DNA from: Neopusillimonas aromaticivorans
Lineage (GTDB): Bacteria > Pseudomonadota > Gammaproteobacteria > Burkholderiales > Burkholderiaceae_B
Length of the DNA stretch: 64,000 bases
Direction of reading: 5' to 3'
Assembly (NCBI RefSeq): GCF_030344915.1
Contig: NZ_CP128233.1
Location: 2,232,001 to 2,296,000 of the forward strand
Positions 20,125 to 28,497 of this stretch are shown in pieces. A program made the translations under genes and the position numbers. Every line of letters begins with the position of its first letter. Positions within the stretch are counted from its first letter, which is position 1. Below the pieces are notes generated by a model. That model had not been told where the DNA came from and ran no database searches. It saw only the letters and a program-made list of their open reading frames with translations.

Positions 20125-21796
20125 ATGGCTCAATACGTTTACACCATGAATCGCGTGGGCAAGATCGTGCCCCCAAGCGTCAGATTCTGCGTGATATTTC
20201 GCTGTCTTTTTTCCCGGGTGCCAAAATTGGCGTGCTCGGTCTGAACGGTGCGGGTAAATCAACGCTGCTCAAGATCATGGCCGGTGTTGACAAGGACATT
20301 GAAGGCGAAGCCGTGCCCATGCCGGGCATCAAAATCGGTTACCTGCCCCAAGAGCCGCAGCTGAACCCCGAATCGACCGTGCGTCAGGCGGTGGAAGAGG
20401 GCCTGGGCGAAGTCTTCGAGGCGCGCAAGCGTCTTGATGAGGTATACGCCGCCTATGCCGAGCCCGATGCTGACTTTGACGCCCTGGCTGCCGAGCAGGC
20501 AGAGCTGGAAGCGGTCATTGCCGCTGCGGCCTCCAGCGGTGCTGATGACACCGAAACACAAATGGAAATTGCGGCTGACGCCTTGCGTCTGCCCCCTGGG
20601 ATGCCATCGTGGGCAAGCTGTCGGGTGGTGAAAAGCGTCGCGTGGCCTTGTGCCGCCTGCTGCTGTCCAAGCCCGACATGCTCTTGCTTGACGAACCGAC
20701 CAACCACCTTGATGCTGAAAGTGTGGAATGGCTTGAAGTGTTCTTGCGCAAGTTCCCGGGTACGGTAGTGGCCGTCACCCACGACCGCTACTTCCTGGAC
20801 AACGCCGCTGAATGGATTCTTGAACTGGATCGTGGCCACGGCATTCCCTGGAAGGGCAACTACAGTTCGTGGCTTGAACAGAAAGACAACCGCCTGAAGC
20901 AGGAAGAGGCGTCTGAATCGGCCCGTCAGCGCACGATCAAGAAAGAGCTGGAGTGGGTGCGCCAGAATCCGAAGGGCCGTCAGGCCAAGGCCAAGGCGCG
21001 TCTGGCCCGTTTCGAGGAACTGTCATCGCACGAATACCAGAAACGCAATGAAACCTCGGAAATCTTCATCCCGGTGGCCGACCGTCTGGGCAATGAAGTC
21101 ATTGAATTTGAGGGTGTCAGCAAGGCCTTTGGCGATCGATTGCTGATTGACAACCTGAGCTTCAAGATTCCCGCCGGAGCCATCGTCGGGATCATTGGGC
21201 CGAACGGTGCCGGTAAATCGACGTTGTTCCGCATGATTGCGGGTACCGAGCAGCCTGATTCGGGCACAGTCAAAATCGGCCAGACCGTCAAAATTTCGCA
21301 CGTTGACCAGTCGCGTGATGCCCTGGCAAACGATAAAACAGTGTTTGACGCCATGTCCGACGGCGCGGACCTGCTGACTGTGGGCAAATTTGAAATGTCG
21401 TCACGCGCCTATCTGGGCCGTTTCAACTTCAAGGGCAGTGACCAGAACAAGCTGGTCGGCAATTTGTCGGGTGGTGAGCGGGGCCGCTTCCATCTGGCCA
21501 AGACCCTGATCGCCGGTGGCAACGTGTTGATGCTTGACGAACCGTCGAACGACCTTGATGTTGAAACCTTGCGTGCGCTGGAAGATGCGCTGCTTGAGTT
21601 CGCCGGTACGGTATTGGTCATCAGCCATGATCGCTGGTTCCTTGACCGCATTGCCACGCACATTCTGGCTTTTGAAGGTGATTCGCAGGTGGTGTTTTTT
21701 GACGGCAACTACCAGGAATACGAAGCTGACAAGAAGCGTCGTCTGGGCGAAGAGGGCGCCAAGCCGAAACGGATTCGCTACAAAGCGCTAAAGTAA
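20125..21796 (+). CDS. ettA: energy-dependent translational throttle protein EttA (ABC-F)
   Basis: The ABC-F ATPase (557 residues after repair) starts MAQYVYTMNRVGK, as EttA does. It has two ATPase cassettes: Walker A GLNGAGKST and GPNGAGKST, signatures LSGGEKRRVAL and LSGGERGRFHL. EttA binds the ribosomal E site and gates early translation according to the ATP/ADP ratio. Two C-run repairs are needed: near 20170 (restores VPPKRQIL) and near 20598 (restores LPPWDAIVGKLSGGE). A terminator follows. The length matches E. coli EttA (555). Confidence 0.93.
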
Positions 21797-21813
21797 TCGG
21801 TTGCATGCTGAAC

Positions 21814-21850
21814 AGCCCGCGTTGTCTGATGGCAGCGTGGGCTTTTTTTG
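21814..21850 (+). terminator. ettA terminator
   Basis: AGCCC and GGGCT arms with a partly paired interior (CGC/GCG with a bulge) are followed by seven T residues. It lies 18 bases past the ettA stop. Confidence 0.6.
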
Positions 21851-22045
21851 AGGCGGGGTTTTTGGTGTGCGGAGTGGCTTTGCAAGGTGCAGGGTCTTCG
21901 CAGTGTGCCAGAGCCTTGGGTTGATGGCTGGTGAAGGGCTTGTCATTTGATACAAAATTTGCCCGTGCTCACAGCTTCCTTATTGAAAACTTGGCATCCT
22001 TGAAACTTCGCAGAAGTGGTTTCTGCCTGATTTCCGGAGGTTTTC

Positions 22046-22276
22046 ATGATGTTTTCGACGTTTGCAAAAGTGGCCGCAGTGGCCGTGGTATCCGTTGCAG
22101 CAGCCGGGTGTTCAACCTGGGACAGCATGAGCAGTCGTCAAAAAGGTGCTGTTACCGGTGCCGGCGTCGGCGGTGTGGCCGGTGCCGCCATTACGGGTGG
22201 CAGTGTGCTGGGCACCGTGGGTGGTGCAGCCATCGGCGGTGTTGTGGGCGACCAGATCGGCAAGCATCAGAAGTGA
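22046..22276 (+). CDS. glycine-zipper outer-membrane lipoprotein
   Basis: The 76-residue protein has a signal peptide with a lipobox (VAAAGC, Cys at residue 22). A glycine-zipper segment follows (GAVTGAGVGGVAGAAITGG and AAIGGVVGDQIG). The family includes OsmB/SlyB-like small lipoproteins that sit in the outer membrane and often respond to envelope stress. The start has a CCGGAGG ribosome site. It stands alone between ettA and the accessory region. The 249 bases between ettA and this gene hold only the ettA terminator. Confidence 0.85.
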   Translation: MMFSTFAKVAAVAVVSVAAAGCSTWDSMSSRQKGAVTGAGVGGVAGAAITGGSVLGTVGGAAIGGVVGDQIGKHQK

Positions 22277-22296
22277 TGTGTGGCGCTCGGTGGTTG

Positions 22297-22381
22297 TGAT
22301 GACCGCGCTCTGTTCATGAAGGGCATTGACGTCAGCTATTACTACGAAGGCTATAGCGAATTCAAGACTGAAGATCTATAG
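22297..22381 (+). pseudogene. 3' remnant of a second fic gene
   Basis: These 85 bases match the last 85 bases of the intact fic gene (23083-23167) with five differences. All five are third-codon-position and synonymous (Asp, Ala, Lys, Ser, Leu). The fragment encodes the last 27 residues, including the auto-inhibitory SYYYEG helix and the same stop. It starts 20 bases after the lipoprotein stop with no ribosome site, so it is probably not translated. It looks like the tail left from a diverged fic allele replaced by recombination. Confidence 0.75.
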
Positions 22382-22413
22382 CTTCAAGCGGTATTCAGCG
22401 GATATCCTTATGT

Positions 22414-22465
22414 GACAAAAAATGTCGCACTTGCCGCATTGGCCTTCGTGCTTGCGTTATAGAAT
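22414..22465 (+). promoter_or_regulatory. fic promoter region with palindromic element
   Basis: A 13-base dyad GACA-N5-TGTC (22414-22426) precedes a TTGCGTTATAGAAT block (22452-22465) that contains a -10-like TATAGA. The same two blocks occur before the zinc-ribbon gene at 23265-23295, but there they are 21 bases closer together. A common DNA-binding regulator is inferred. Confidence 0.45.
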
Positions 22466-22562
22466 TGTGCAATTAACCGCTCAAGAGCGTGATTTCCCTT
22501 GGCATCAGGGGTTGCGCTGTTGTAGCGGAAATTTAAGGTGCAGAGTTTGGAAGGGCTGCCGC

Positions 22563-23167
22563 ATGATTCTGGAAAACAAATTAAACGTCACCCATCAAAT
22601 CGAGCTGGCCCGCGCCGAAGAAAAATCAGCAAGCAAAGAGCCAGGCAGCTTTTTGATTCTGGCGACATTAACAAGGTACGGGTCGGTACTTTCGAAGGGC
22701 TTGCTTTTATTCATGCCTATTTGTTTGGGGATGTCTATGACTTTGCCGGAAAAATCCGCGAAGTCAATATCGCCAAGGGTAATTTTCGTTTCGCGCCGTT
22801 AATGTACCTGGAACCAGCGCTGAAACATATCGACGCCATGCCGCAAAGCACTTACGATGAAATCATCGAAAAATATGTCGAGATGAATGTGGCTCATCCC
22901 TTTCGTGAAGGCAATGGCCGGGCCACTCGCATCTGGCTGGATCTGATGCTTAAGAAAGGAATCCGGCATGTGGTGGACTGGAACCAGGTCGATAAAGAAG
23001 AATACCTTTCGGCAATGCAGCGCAGCGTAGTGAAAGATCTTGAAATCAAGGTGCTGTTGAAGCAGGCTCTGACCGACCAGATTGACGACCGCGCCCTGTT
23101 CATGAAAGGCATTGACGTCAGTTATTACTACGAAGGCTATAGCGAATTCAAGACTGAAGATCTGTAG
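22563..23167 (+). CDS. fic: class III Fic AMP-transferase (self-inhibited)
   Basis: The protein (201 residues after repair) carries the Fic catalytic motif HPFREGNGRATR near residue 113. It has the C-terminal inhibitory motif S-x-x-x-E-G (SYYYEG) that defines class III Fic proteins such as NmFic of Neisseria. These enzymes transfer AMP to a target hydroxyl (gyrase and topoisomerase IV for studied members) and are held off by the C-terminal helix until they dissociate and self-modify. The start at 22563 has a GGAAGGG ribosome site. An A run near 22624 needs one more A to join MILENKLNVTHQIELA to ISKQRARQLF. Base composition and neighbours suggest an acquired locus. Confidence 0.88.
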
Positions 23168-23264
23168 TCACTGGCTACACTCGCTGTGTATCCGATGAAT
23201 CACTGTTCATGCAAATGACTTGTCGCTAAAAAACACAGCAGTTCGGTATTGAAAATCCAGACAT

Positions 23265-23295
23265 GACATTAAATGTCGCATTTGCGTTATAGAAT
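23265..23295 (+). promoter_or_regulatory. promoter/operator of the zinc-ribbon gene
   Basis: The dyad GACAT-TAA-ATGTC (23265-23277) overlaps a -35-like TGACAT. TTGCGTTATAGAAT (23282-23295) supplies a -10-like TATAGA about 18 bases on. It is related to the element before fic (11 of 13 dyad bases and the 14-base block identical). A repressor bound here would cover the -35. Confidence 0.5.
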
Positions 23296-23332
23296 CAAGT
23301 AAGTATTCAACGCTACTGCGAAGGGAGTCGTC

Positions 23333-23512
23333 ATGCCTGTCAAACCTTCACCTATGCGATTCGCTTGCCCCAAGTGCGGCTGGTCGACAACGTACGCGCC
23401 GCACTCTGATGCTCTGCTGTCGCTGCCCCCGGAAGCCTGCCAGAAGTGCGGGCACGGTGCATTAACGCGAACCTCGGCTGGGGCGCTTGAAAGCGTTTTG
23501 TCATTTTTTTGA
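23333..23512 (+). CDS. small zinc-ribbon protein, 59 residues
   Basis: The ATG at 23333 follows a GAAGGGAG ribosome site. Two CxxC pairs (CPKCGW near residue 12 and CQKCGH near residue 42) form a likely zinc ribbon. The linker is Ser/Thr/Leu-rich (TTYAPHSDALLSLPPE). The function is unknown; small zinc ribbons bind nucleic acid or proteins. Its promoter resembles that of fic just upstream, so the two may share a regulator. The secreted-protein gene starts 28 bases after the stop, suggesting an operon. Confidence 0.65.
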   Translation: MPVKPSPMRFACPKCGWSTTYAPHSDALLSLPPEACQKCGHGALTRTSAGALESVLSFF

Positions 23513-23540
23513 AGCAGATAAAAAATAAGGGGGAAGGCGC

Positions 23541-24230
23541 ATGTCGTTCTTGAGACGCAGTTGTGCCGTATTGGCACTGTGTACCGCCGCCGCGCAGGCA
23601 CAAACCATAGAGTTCTGGCATTCCAATACCGCTTGGGCCGGGCAGGGTATGTGTGCAGCGACGTTTACATTCGACAGCGGCGGTGAACCCGTTTCCAACC
23701 TGCGCGTTGCCCTGTCTGTCTTTGACAAGGCCGGCAGCAACATCGACACCATCATGCTGAATGTGCCTGAGTTCGGTGGTTCAAATGCCGAACGGTATGC
23801 CACCGAGTTCTGGGAAAGCGATACCGCCTGTGAAGACGATCTGACACTCGTCGTCACCTCGGCCAGTGCAAACATCAACGAAAAGCGCCAAGACCTGCTG
23901 CGGACCCAGAAGCTGGTCTTGCAGCAATTTAAACCCTTCAAGATACAGGTGGGTGGTGCGGCACCTGTGCCTGTTGCTGCATCAGAACAGCAGGCGTTGC
24001 CGGGCGGTGTGCAGTGCGACGTTGAGCTTGAGCCTGCCCAAGCCGAGTCAATTTGGCAGCAAATGCAAACCGACCCGAAAGGCTATGTGCAGCAGTGTAC
24101 GGAAAGCATGGCCCAAATGGCTGTTGAATTTGGAGGCGAATTACCAACCAAGGCAAGAGCTGAGGTTCCCTCTGTTTTTCGTCTACCAAAGGGCGTTGTT
24201 CATGCTACCAGCTTTTCCTTTGCTTGCTGA
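23541..24230 (+). CDS. secreted protein of unknown function, 3' end altered by IS insertion
   Basis: A GGGGGAAGG ribosome site precedes the ATG. A signal peptide (RRSCAVLALCTAAAQA, cleavage near residue 20) is followed by a cysteine-containing, beta-rich-looking domain of about 120 residues (TIEFWHSNTAWAGQGMCAATFTFD). A second part lies near residues 150-210. The native gene appears to run to about 24172, where the IS3-family element starts; the last 19 residues come from the IS. I cannot name the family with confidence. A secreted immunoglobulin/fibronectin-like fold such as IrmA is one possibility to test. Confidence 0.6.
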   Translation: MSFLRRSCAVLALCTAAAQAQTIEFWHSNTAWAGQGMCAATFTFDSGGEPVSNLRVALSVFDKAGSNIDTIMLNVPEFGGSNAERYATEFWESDTACEDDLTLVVTSASANINEKRQDLLRTQKLVLQQFKPFKIQVGGAAPVPVAASEQQALPGGVQCDVELEPAQAESIWQQMQTDPKGYVQQCTESMAQMAVEFGGELPTKARAEVPSVFRLPKGVVHATSFSFAC

Positions 24231-25090
24231 CTAAGCCAACGGTGCAGGTAATTGCTTGGCGATAAATATCCGAGAGTTGAATGCTGCCTTTTCCGGTTGT
24301 AAAACACCTCAATGTATTCAAAGCTCATGTCTCTGGCCTCGTCTCGTGTCTGGAACCGTTTACCAAAGACGCGCTCGTGTTTGAAACTGTTGAACCAGCT
24401 TTCCGTTGGTGCATTGTCCCAGCAGTTACCCTTTCGACTCATCGAACAAGTCATGCCATATTCCGACAACAGCGATTGAAAGGCATGGCTCGCGTATTGA
24501 CTTCCCCGATCAGAGTGATGGATCAAGCCCGCAGCTGGCCGGCGCCGAAACCAGGCCATGGTCAGTGCGTCGGTCACAATATCAGCAGTCATGCGTGGTT
24601 TCAAAGACCAGCCAACCACTTCCCGGTTAAACAGATCCAGAACGATGGCCAGGTACAGCCAGCCTTCATCTGTCCACAGGTAGGTGATGTCGGACGTCCA
24701 GACTTCATTCGGCGCGCTGGGCGTAAAGTTGCGATCCAACAAGTTTTGCGCCACCGGCAGACTGTGTTTCGAATCCGTTGTGGCTTTGTAGCGGCGCTTG
24801 TGCCGTGCTCGCACATTGTTTTCTCGCATCAATCGTTCCACCCGCGCTTTACTGGCCGAGAACCCCCGGTTTCGCAGTTCCCTCAGCATGCGCGGGCTGC
24901 CATAGGCGCCCTTGAGCTCGGCATGGATCGCCTTGATCAGTGCCAGCATCTGCGCATCCGTCAACCGCTTGCGGCTAGGCGTACCACCACGCTTCCAGCA
25001 GCGATAGCCGCTGACGCTGACCGCCAAGACGCCGCACATTTGTGCCAAACCGTACTCCTGACGATGCTGATCAATCCAGGCGTACTTCAC
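24200..25090 (-). CDS. IS3-family transposase OrfB (DDE integrase core)
   Basis: The 296-residue protein has the DDE catalytic triad in a retroviral-integrase-like core: WTSDITYLW (D), HHSDRGSQYAS (D) and NAPTESWFNSFKHE (E). An N-terminal HTH_21-like region GAYGSPRMLRELR precedes it. It is normally made as an OrfAB fusion by -1 frameshifting at 25120-25126. The frame is intact and probably functional. Confidence 0.93.
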   Translation of the reverse strand: MKYAWIDQHRQEYGLAQMCGVLAVSVSGYRCWKRGGTPSRKRLTDAQMLALIKAIHAELKGAYGSPRMLRELRNRGFSASKARVERLMRENNVRARHKRRYKATTDSKHSLPVAQNLLDRNFTPSAPNEVWTSDITYLWTDEGWLYLAIVLDLFNREVVGWSLKPRMTADIVTDALTMAWFRRRPAAGLIHHSDRGSQYASHAFQSLLSEYGMTCSMSRKGNCWDNAPTESWFNSFKHERVFGKRFQTRDEARDMSFEYIEVFYNRKRQHSTLGYLSPSNYLHRWLSQQAKEKLVA

Positions 25091-25377
25091 AGTGCATCTT
25101 TCGCGAAGTACGCCGCTGCCTTTTTTATGATTTCGTTCTCACGCTTGAGTCTGACATTCTCAGCCCGTAGTCGCGAGAGCTCCATCTGCTCTTCAGAAAC
25201 TGGCTTGCTTGAAGAGCCTGTCAACGCACCACGAGCTGCTGCGTTCGACCAGTTTCGTAACGTCTGCTCATTGATGCCAAGCTCCTTGGCAGCCGCTGAA
25301 AACGACTGCCCATCCTTGACCCGCTTGACGGCTAATTCCTTGAACTCCAGGGTGTATGACTGTCGAGGTATCTTCAT
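25087..25377 (-). CDS. IS3-family OrfA (DNA-binding subunit)
   Basis: The 96-residue protein has a helix-turn-helix (FKELAVKRVKDGQSFSAAAKELGINEQTLRNW, residues 12-43). A leucine-zipper-like coil follows (ELSRLRAENVRLKRENEIIKKA), as in IS3-family OrfA. It binds the terminal repeats. The stop overlaps the start of orfB, and the slippery heptamer is in frame for fusion. Confidence 0.93.
   Translation of the reverse strand: MKIPRQSYTLEFKELAVKRVKDGQSFSAAAKELGINEQTLRNWSNAAARGALTGSSSKPVSEEQMELSRLRAENVRLKRENEIIKKAAAYFAKDAL
25120..25126 (-). promoter_or_regulatory. programmed -1 frameshift heptamer AAAAAAG
   Basis: On the minus strand the orfA codons ATA AAA AAG place A_AAA_AAG in the correct phase for tandem -1 slippage into orfB. 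This is the usual IS3 arrangement for making OrfAB transposase. Confidence 0.75.
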
Positions 25378-25437
25378 TGCTCATCTTCCTTCAAGTGACG
25401 TTAATAATATGTCACCCAGATGGAAGACGAAATATCA

Positions 25438-25761
25438 GGGGAAGCTCAAAGTGTGGAAGGTGCTTATAAATGGTCCGAGGATGCCCTGCATGCCTTGGGC
25501 AATTTGTGCCTGGTTAGTCATGCTATGAATTCTTCGCTCGGCGATCGTTCAGAAAATGCCAAGTTTGATGAGTTGTTGGCCAAAGGCAGTACGCAGAGCC
25601 TGAAGGTATATGCCATGTTTGATGTCTTTAGCTTGGAAGACAAAAAGTGGAGTGAACCGGTGATGTGGATGCATCACAGTGATATGGTGGCTTTGTTGCT
25701 TGAGGCTGGGCGTTGCAAATATGAGTTGTTAGCATCGACAACGCACCCTGGTCAGAAGTAA
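25438..25761 (+). pseudogene. C-terminal remnant, possibly of a DUF1524/HNH (GmrSD-like) nuclease
   Basis: An open frame runs from the IS3 end to a TAA at 25759-25761 with no start or promoter of its own. The segment LGNLCLVSHAMNSSLGDRSENAKFDEL followed by QSLKVYAM resembles the end of DUF1524 domains (pattern NL-x-L-(8)-N-S). These domains accompany DUF262 in GmrSD-type restriction of modified phage DNA. The rest of the gene is missing, apparently removed with the IS3 event. The family match is by eye only. The 178 bases after it show nothing recognisable. Confidence 0.45.
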
Positions 25762-25939
25762 GTTGGCTAATCTTCTTGAGATGTTGAGATTTTTACCCAG
25801 ACGCGAGGCCCTGTGCTGACTTGCCAATACACAGTACACATTGATCGGCATAAGGCACAGCAAGTGTCGAAATAGCACAAGGCTGCTCTTGAGGGTGGGC
25901 ATGCTTGATAATGGTTTTCTGTTTTTTTCCTGACTGGAC

Positions 25940-26458
25940 TCAATGGTTATAAAATTTATCGCAAATTAAAATCTCCAGAAGTTCGATGTCGGAAGGTGAC
26001 ATTTCATCGCAATGCCCATGGTTTTTCAAGAATTTTACTATTGCGGCTGAAGGGTCATCGCCGAAATCTCTGGGCTGTTGAAAGCATTTTTCACATAACT
26101 TGCGGCATAAACTGTTGGCGTCGGTTTCAGGTGCAAATGAATAGAACGCTTCACTGCAGGCTGGTCTGGTAAGTTGAAGCATCCGTGCTTTACAAGCCAC
26201 GATAAAGGCCACGATAGACTCAATAAATTCGAGCCGATGTTGGAATGTATGTTGATGGTAGGCATCAGCTACTAACCATAACTGGCGGTATTTTGGTATG
26301 AGTAGCCCTTCAGCTTGTAAGCATTGAACGACCTGGATGGCTGACTGGTAACCTAGTCTTAGGTGTCGCTGAATCAAGGAAATTGTTGCCCACTGCGTTT
26401 GTAGAACAATTTCTCTTGCCCGGATTACGTTCTCTTGTGTCACAAATGGGGTAGTCAT
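25940..26458 (-). CDS. FtsK-gamma-like winged-helix protein
   Basis: From the ATG at 26458 (AAGGA ribosome site on the minus strand) the protein is 172 residues. Residues 10-55 (VIRAREIVLQTQWATISLIQRHLRLGYQSAIQVVQCLQAEGLL) resemble the winged-helix gamma domain of FtsK, which reads chromosome orientation (KOPS) sequences. No motor domain is present. The rest contains several cysteines (RKLCEKCFQQP) and is unassigned. Stand-alone gamma-like domains occur on plasmids and islands. A DNA-binding role is inferred. Confidence 0.6.
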   Translation of the reverse strand: MTTPFVTQENVIRAREIVLQTQWATISLIQRHLRLGYQSAIQVVQCLQAEGLLIPKYRQLWLVADAYHQHTFQHRLEFIESIVAFIVACKARMLQLTRPACSEAFYSFAPETDANSLCRKLCEKCFQQPRDFGDDPSAAIVKFLKNHGHCDEMSPSDIELLEILICDKFYNH

Positions 26459-26520
26459 GTGTAAGTCCTTCGTGGTGTTGTATAGGTCGATCCAGAATTG
26501 CCATTGATGGCATACGTGTT

Positions 26521-26833
26521 TCAGACAAAAGCCCCAGCACCAGGTTTTTCCTGATACACACCCCGTTCCAGCCATTCCTGAACGATTTCAAGTGCGCCAT
26601 CAAGGGCTGCAATCAACACGTCTGATTGACTGGCGTCGGGGTTTCGCTGCAGTAAATCGTTAACCGCACGGCTGGCCTCGGCATAGAACTCGCTTTCGTT
26701 CAGGTAATTGAGTGCATTGCCAGATTCATAGCGCAAGAACGTGTAAAGCCAGGCCAGTGCGCGTGCGTGCTGTGTCACCACAATGGCATCGCAATGGTCA
26801 CTGACGGTGCCGTGTACGGGTTTTTCTGAAATG
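26521..26833 (-). pseudogene. 3' part of gene split by IS21 (unknown function)
   Basis: This is the downstream part of a gene whose 5' part lies at 29286-29440 beyond the IS21-family element. Removing the IS and one ATCAC copy joins the parts in frame: 155 + 313 = 468 bases, that is 155 residues plus stop. This part is predicted mostly helical (HARALAWLYTFLRYES, DVLIAALDGALEIVQEWLERG). I do not recognise the family. It lies 63 bases upstream of the FtsK-gamma-like gene in the same direction. Confidence 0.7.
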
Positions 26834-26838
26834 ATCAC
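26834..26838. repeat. IS21 target-site duplication, left copy
   Basis: ATCAC immediately before the left end of the IS21-family element; identical to 29286-29290 after its right end. Confidence 0.85.
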
Positions 26839-26961
26839 TGTTAATGGCCAATTAAACTGACCCAGTTATGGCCAACAATTTTGACCTACCTGCCGGTGGC
26901 TGCGAGGCCACGAAACATGTAGCGTTCCTGCCCATAGATCAAGGGCAACGGGAGCGCGGTA

Positions 26962-28497
26962 GTGAAGGAGTGGGTTGTGATTCACAAGATTAAAGGGCTG
27001 TATGACCAGGGCAATGGCATGTCGATCCGTGGCATCAGTCACGAGCTAGGGATTTCGCGCAATACGGTGCGCAAGTATTTGCAGATGGAAGAAACGCAGA
27101 TCAGCATCCTTCAAGAGGATCGGTCGCGGCATAAACGTCTGGACGCGCATCGGGACTTTCTGATCCATCAGCTTCAGCATTTTCCCCAGCTGAGTGCGGT
27201 CAAGTTGGCGCGTCGGCTACAGCAACGTGTGGGCGAGTTGGGCGTGTCGTCGCGCAGCATTCGTCGCTACGTGCAGGCGTTAAAAGAACTCGTCGCCACA
27301 GGCCAGGCCCGCTATTACGAACCCGTGCTGCAATTGATGCCCGGCATCCAGTGCCAGGTAGATCCAGGTGAACTGCGTGGCGTTCTTGTGGGTGGGCAAG
27401 AACGAACCGTGTACTTTGTGGTGTTCGTGCTCTCCTGCTCGCGCTTGATGTATGTCGGTCTCTCATTCAAGCCACTGAACACCACAGCCTTCATTCAATT
27501 GCATGATGAGGCCTTTCGTTACTTCGGCGGTGTCACCGAAGAATGTGTGTATGATCAGACCAAGCTCGTCGTGCTCAGCGAGCAGTATCGCGAATTGACA
27601 GTTAACCAGCGCTTCCATGAGTTTGCCACCATGGCAGGATTCCGCATCCATGCCTGCGAGGGTTACGACCCCGAGAGCAAAGGCAAAGTAGAAGCAGGCG
27701 TGAAATACGTTAAGCAGGATTGTTTTTATGGTGAGGAGTTTGCCAGCGAACAAGCACTGCGTGAGCATGTCCAACGCTGGCTTGATCACGTGGCCAATGC
27801 CCGTGTTCATGGCACGACAGGGCGAGTGCCTCGAGCACACTTTGAAGATGAAGAACGTCAGCACCTTCGTCCTTACCTATCCCCCGCCAGCCTGACCACT
27901 GGGGCGGTCAGCGTTCAAACACGGCGCGCCGACAAGACAGGCCTCATCTCATGGAAGTCGACCAAGTACTCCGTGCCCATGGCTTGGCAGCAGTCCAACG
28001 TCGGTGTGTGTGAACAAGACGATGGGTTGAGGATCACTGACCTTGCAACAGGCGAAACGATTGCTGTGCACGCGGTGTGTTCTGAGCGGGGCCGGATCGT
28101 CAAGAATAGTCACCATTACCGGGACCATGCTCAGCGTATCAGCGACCTGGAACAGGCGATTATGAGCATGATGCCAACGGACACAGCCCTGGCATTATGT
28201 GCGGTGCTCAAACGGACATCCCCACGAATCTATAGGGACCAGCTCGTCGCAGTGCGTTCGCTGTTGCAGGCCCATATGCCGCTGAATATGACCTTGATCA
28301 CCGGCCTGTCGCAGCGCCATGAGCTGACGGCCAGTCTGCTTAAGCGTTATCTGCAAGCGAATGAGCAGGCCCGACAACGCGGGCGCATCGTCGATCAGCC
28401 GATGTCTGGTCAGTCTTGGTTCGAACCTCTGGATCTGGGTGCCTACGCCCTTGTTGGCCATTCTGCTGGACAGGAGATGACCCATGAGCCAGCTTGA
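26962..28497 (+). CDS. istA: IS21-family transposase IstA
   Basis: The 511-residue protein has an N-terminal helix-turn-helix (MSIRGISHELGISRNTVRKYL near residue 20). A DDE integrase core follows (CQVDPGELRG, then CVYDQTKLVV, then GYDPESKGKVEAGVKYVKQD). The C-terminal domain follows. The start used is the GTG at 26962. It cuts and joins DNA ends together with the ATPase IstB. Confidence 0.95.
   Translation: MKEWVVIHKIKGLYDQGNGMSIRGISHELGISRNTVRKYLQMEETQISILQEDRSRHKRLDAHRDFLIHQLQHFPQLSAVKLARRLQQRVGELGVSSRSIRRYVQALKELVATGQARYYEPVLQLMPGIQCQVDPGELRGVLVGGQERTVYFVVFVLSCSRLMYVGLSFKPLNTTAFIQLHDEAFRYFGGVTEECVYDQTKLVVLSEQYRELTVNQRFHEFATMAGFRIHACEGYDPESKGKVEAGVKYVKQDCFYGEEFASEQALREHVQRWLDHVANARVHGTTGRVPRAHFEDEERQHLRPYLSPASLTTGAVSVQTRRADKTGLISWKSTKYSVPMAWQQSNVGVCEQDDGLRITDLATGETIAVHAVCSERGRIVKNSHHYRDHAQRISDLEQAIMSMMPTDTALALCAVLKRTSPRIYRDQLVAVRSLLQAHMPLNMTLITGLSQRHELTASLLKRYLQANEQARQRGRIVDQPMSGQSWFEPLDLGAYALVGHSAGQEMTHEPA

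Larger units (their letters stand above)
24173..25437 (-). mobile_element. IS3-family insertion sequence, 1,265 bp
   Basis: Imperfect terminal inverted repeats are seen. The left end begins TGTTTTTCGTCTACCAAAGG (24173) and the right end, read inward, begins TGATATTTCGTCTTCCATCT (25437). Inside are orfA and orfB in overlapping frames with an AAAAAAG slippery site. No target duplication is visible: left flank CCCTC, right flank GGGGA. The genes on either side are both broken at the IS ends and do not continue into each other, which points to an IS-linked deletion. Confidence 0.85.

Noticed and set aside
22316..22381. a 21-codon frame making a free Fic-inhibiting peptide
   Set aside because: The ATG has no ribosome site and lies just after the lipoprotein stop; a recombination remnant explains it better.
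24281..25528. 415-codon open frame antisense to the IS3 transposase
   Set aside because: Mirrors orfB and orfA, which carry clear catalytic motifs; no ribosome site.
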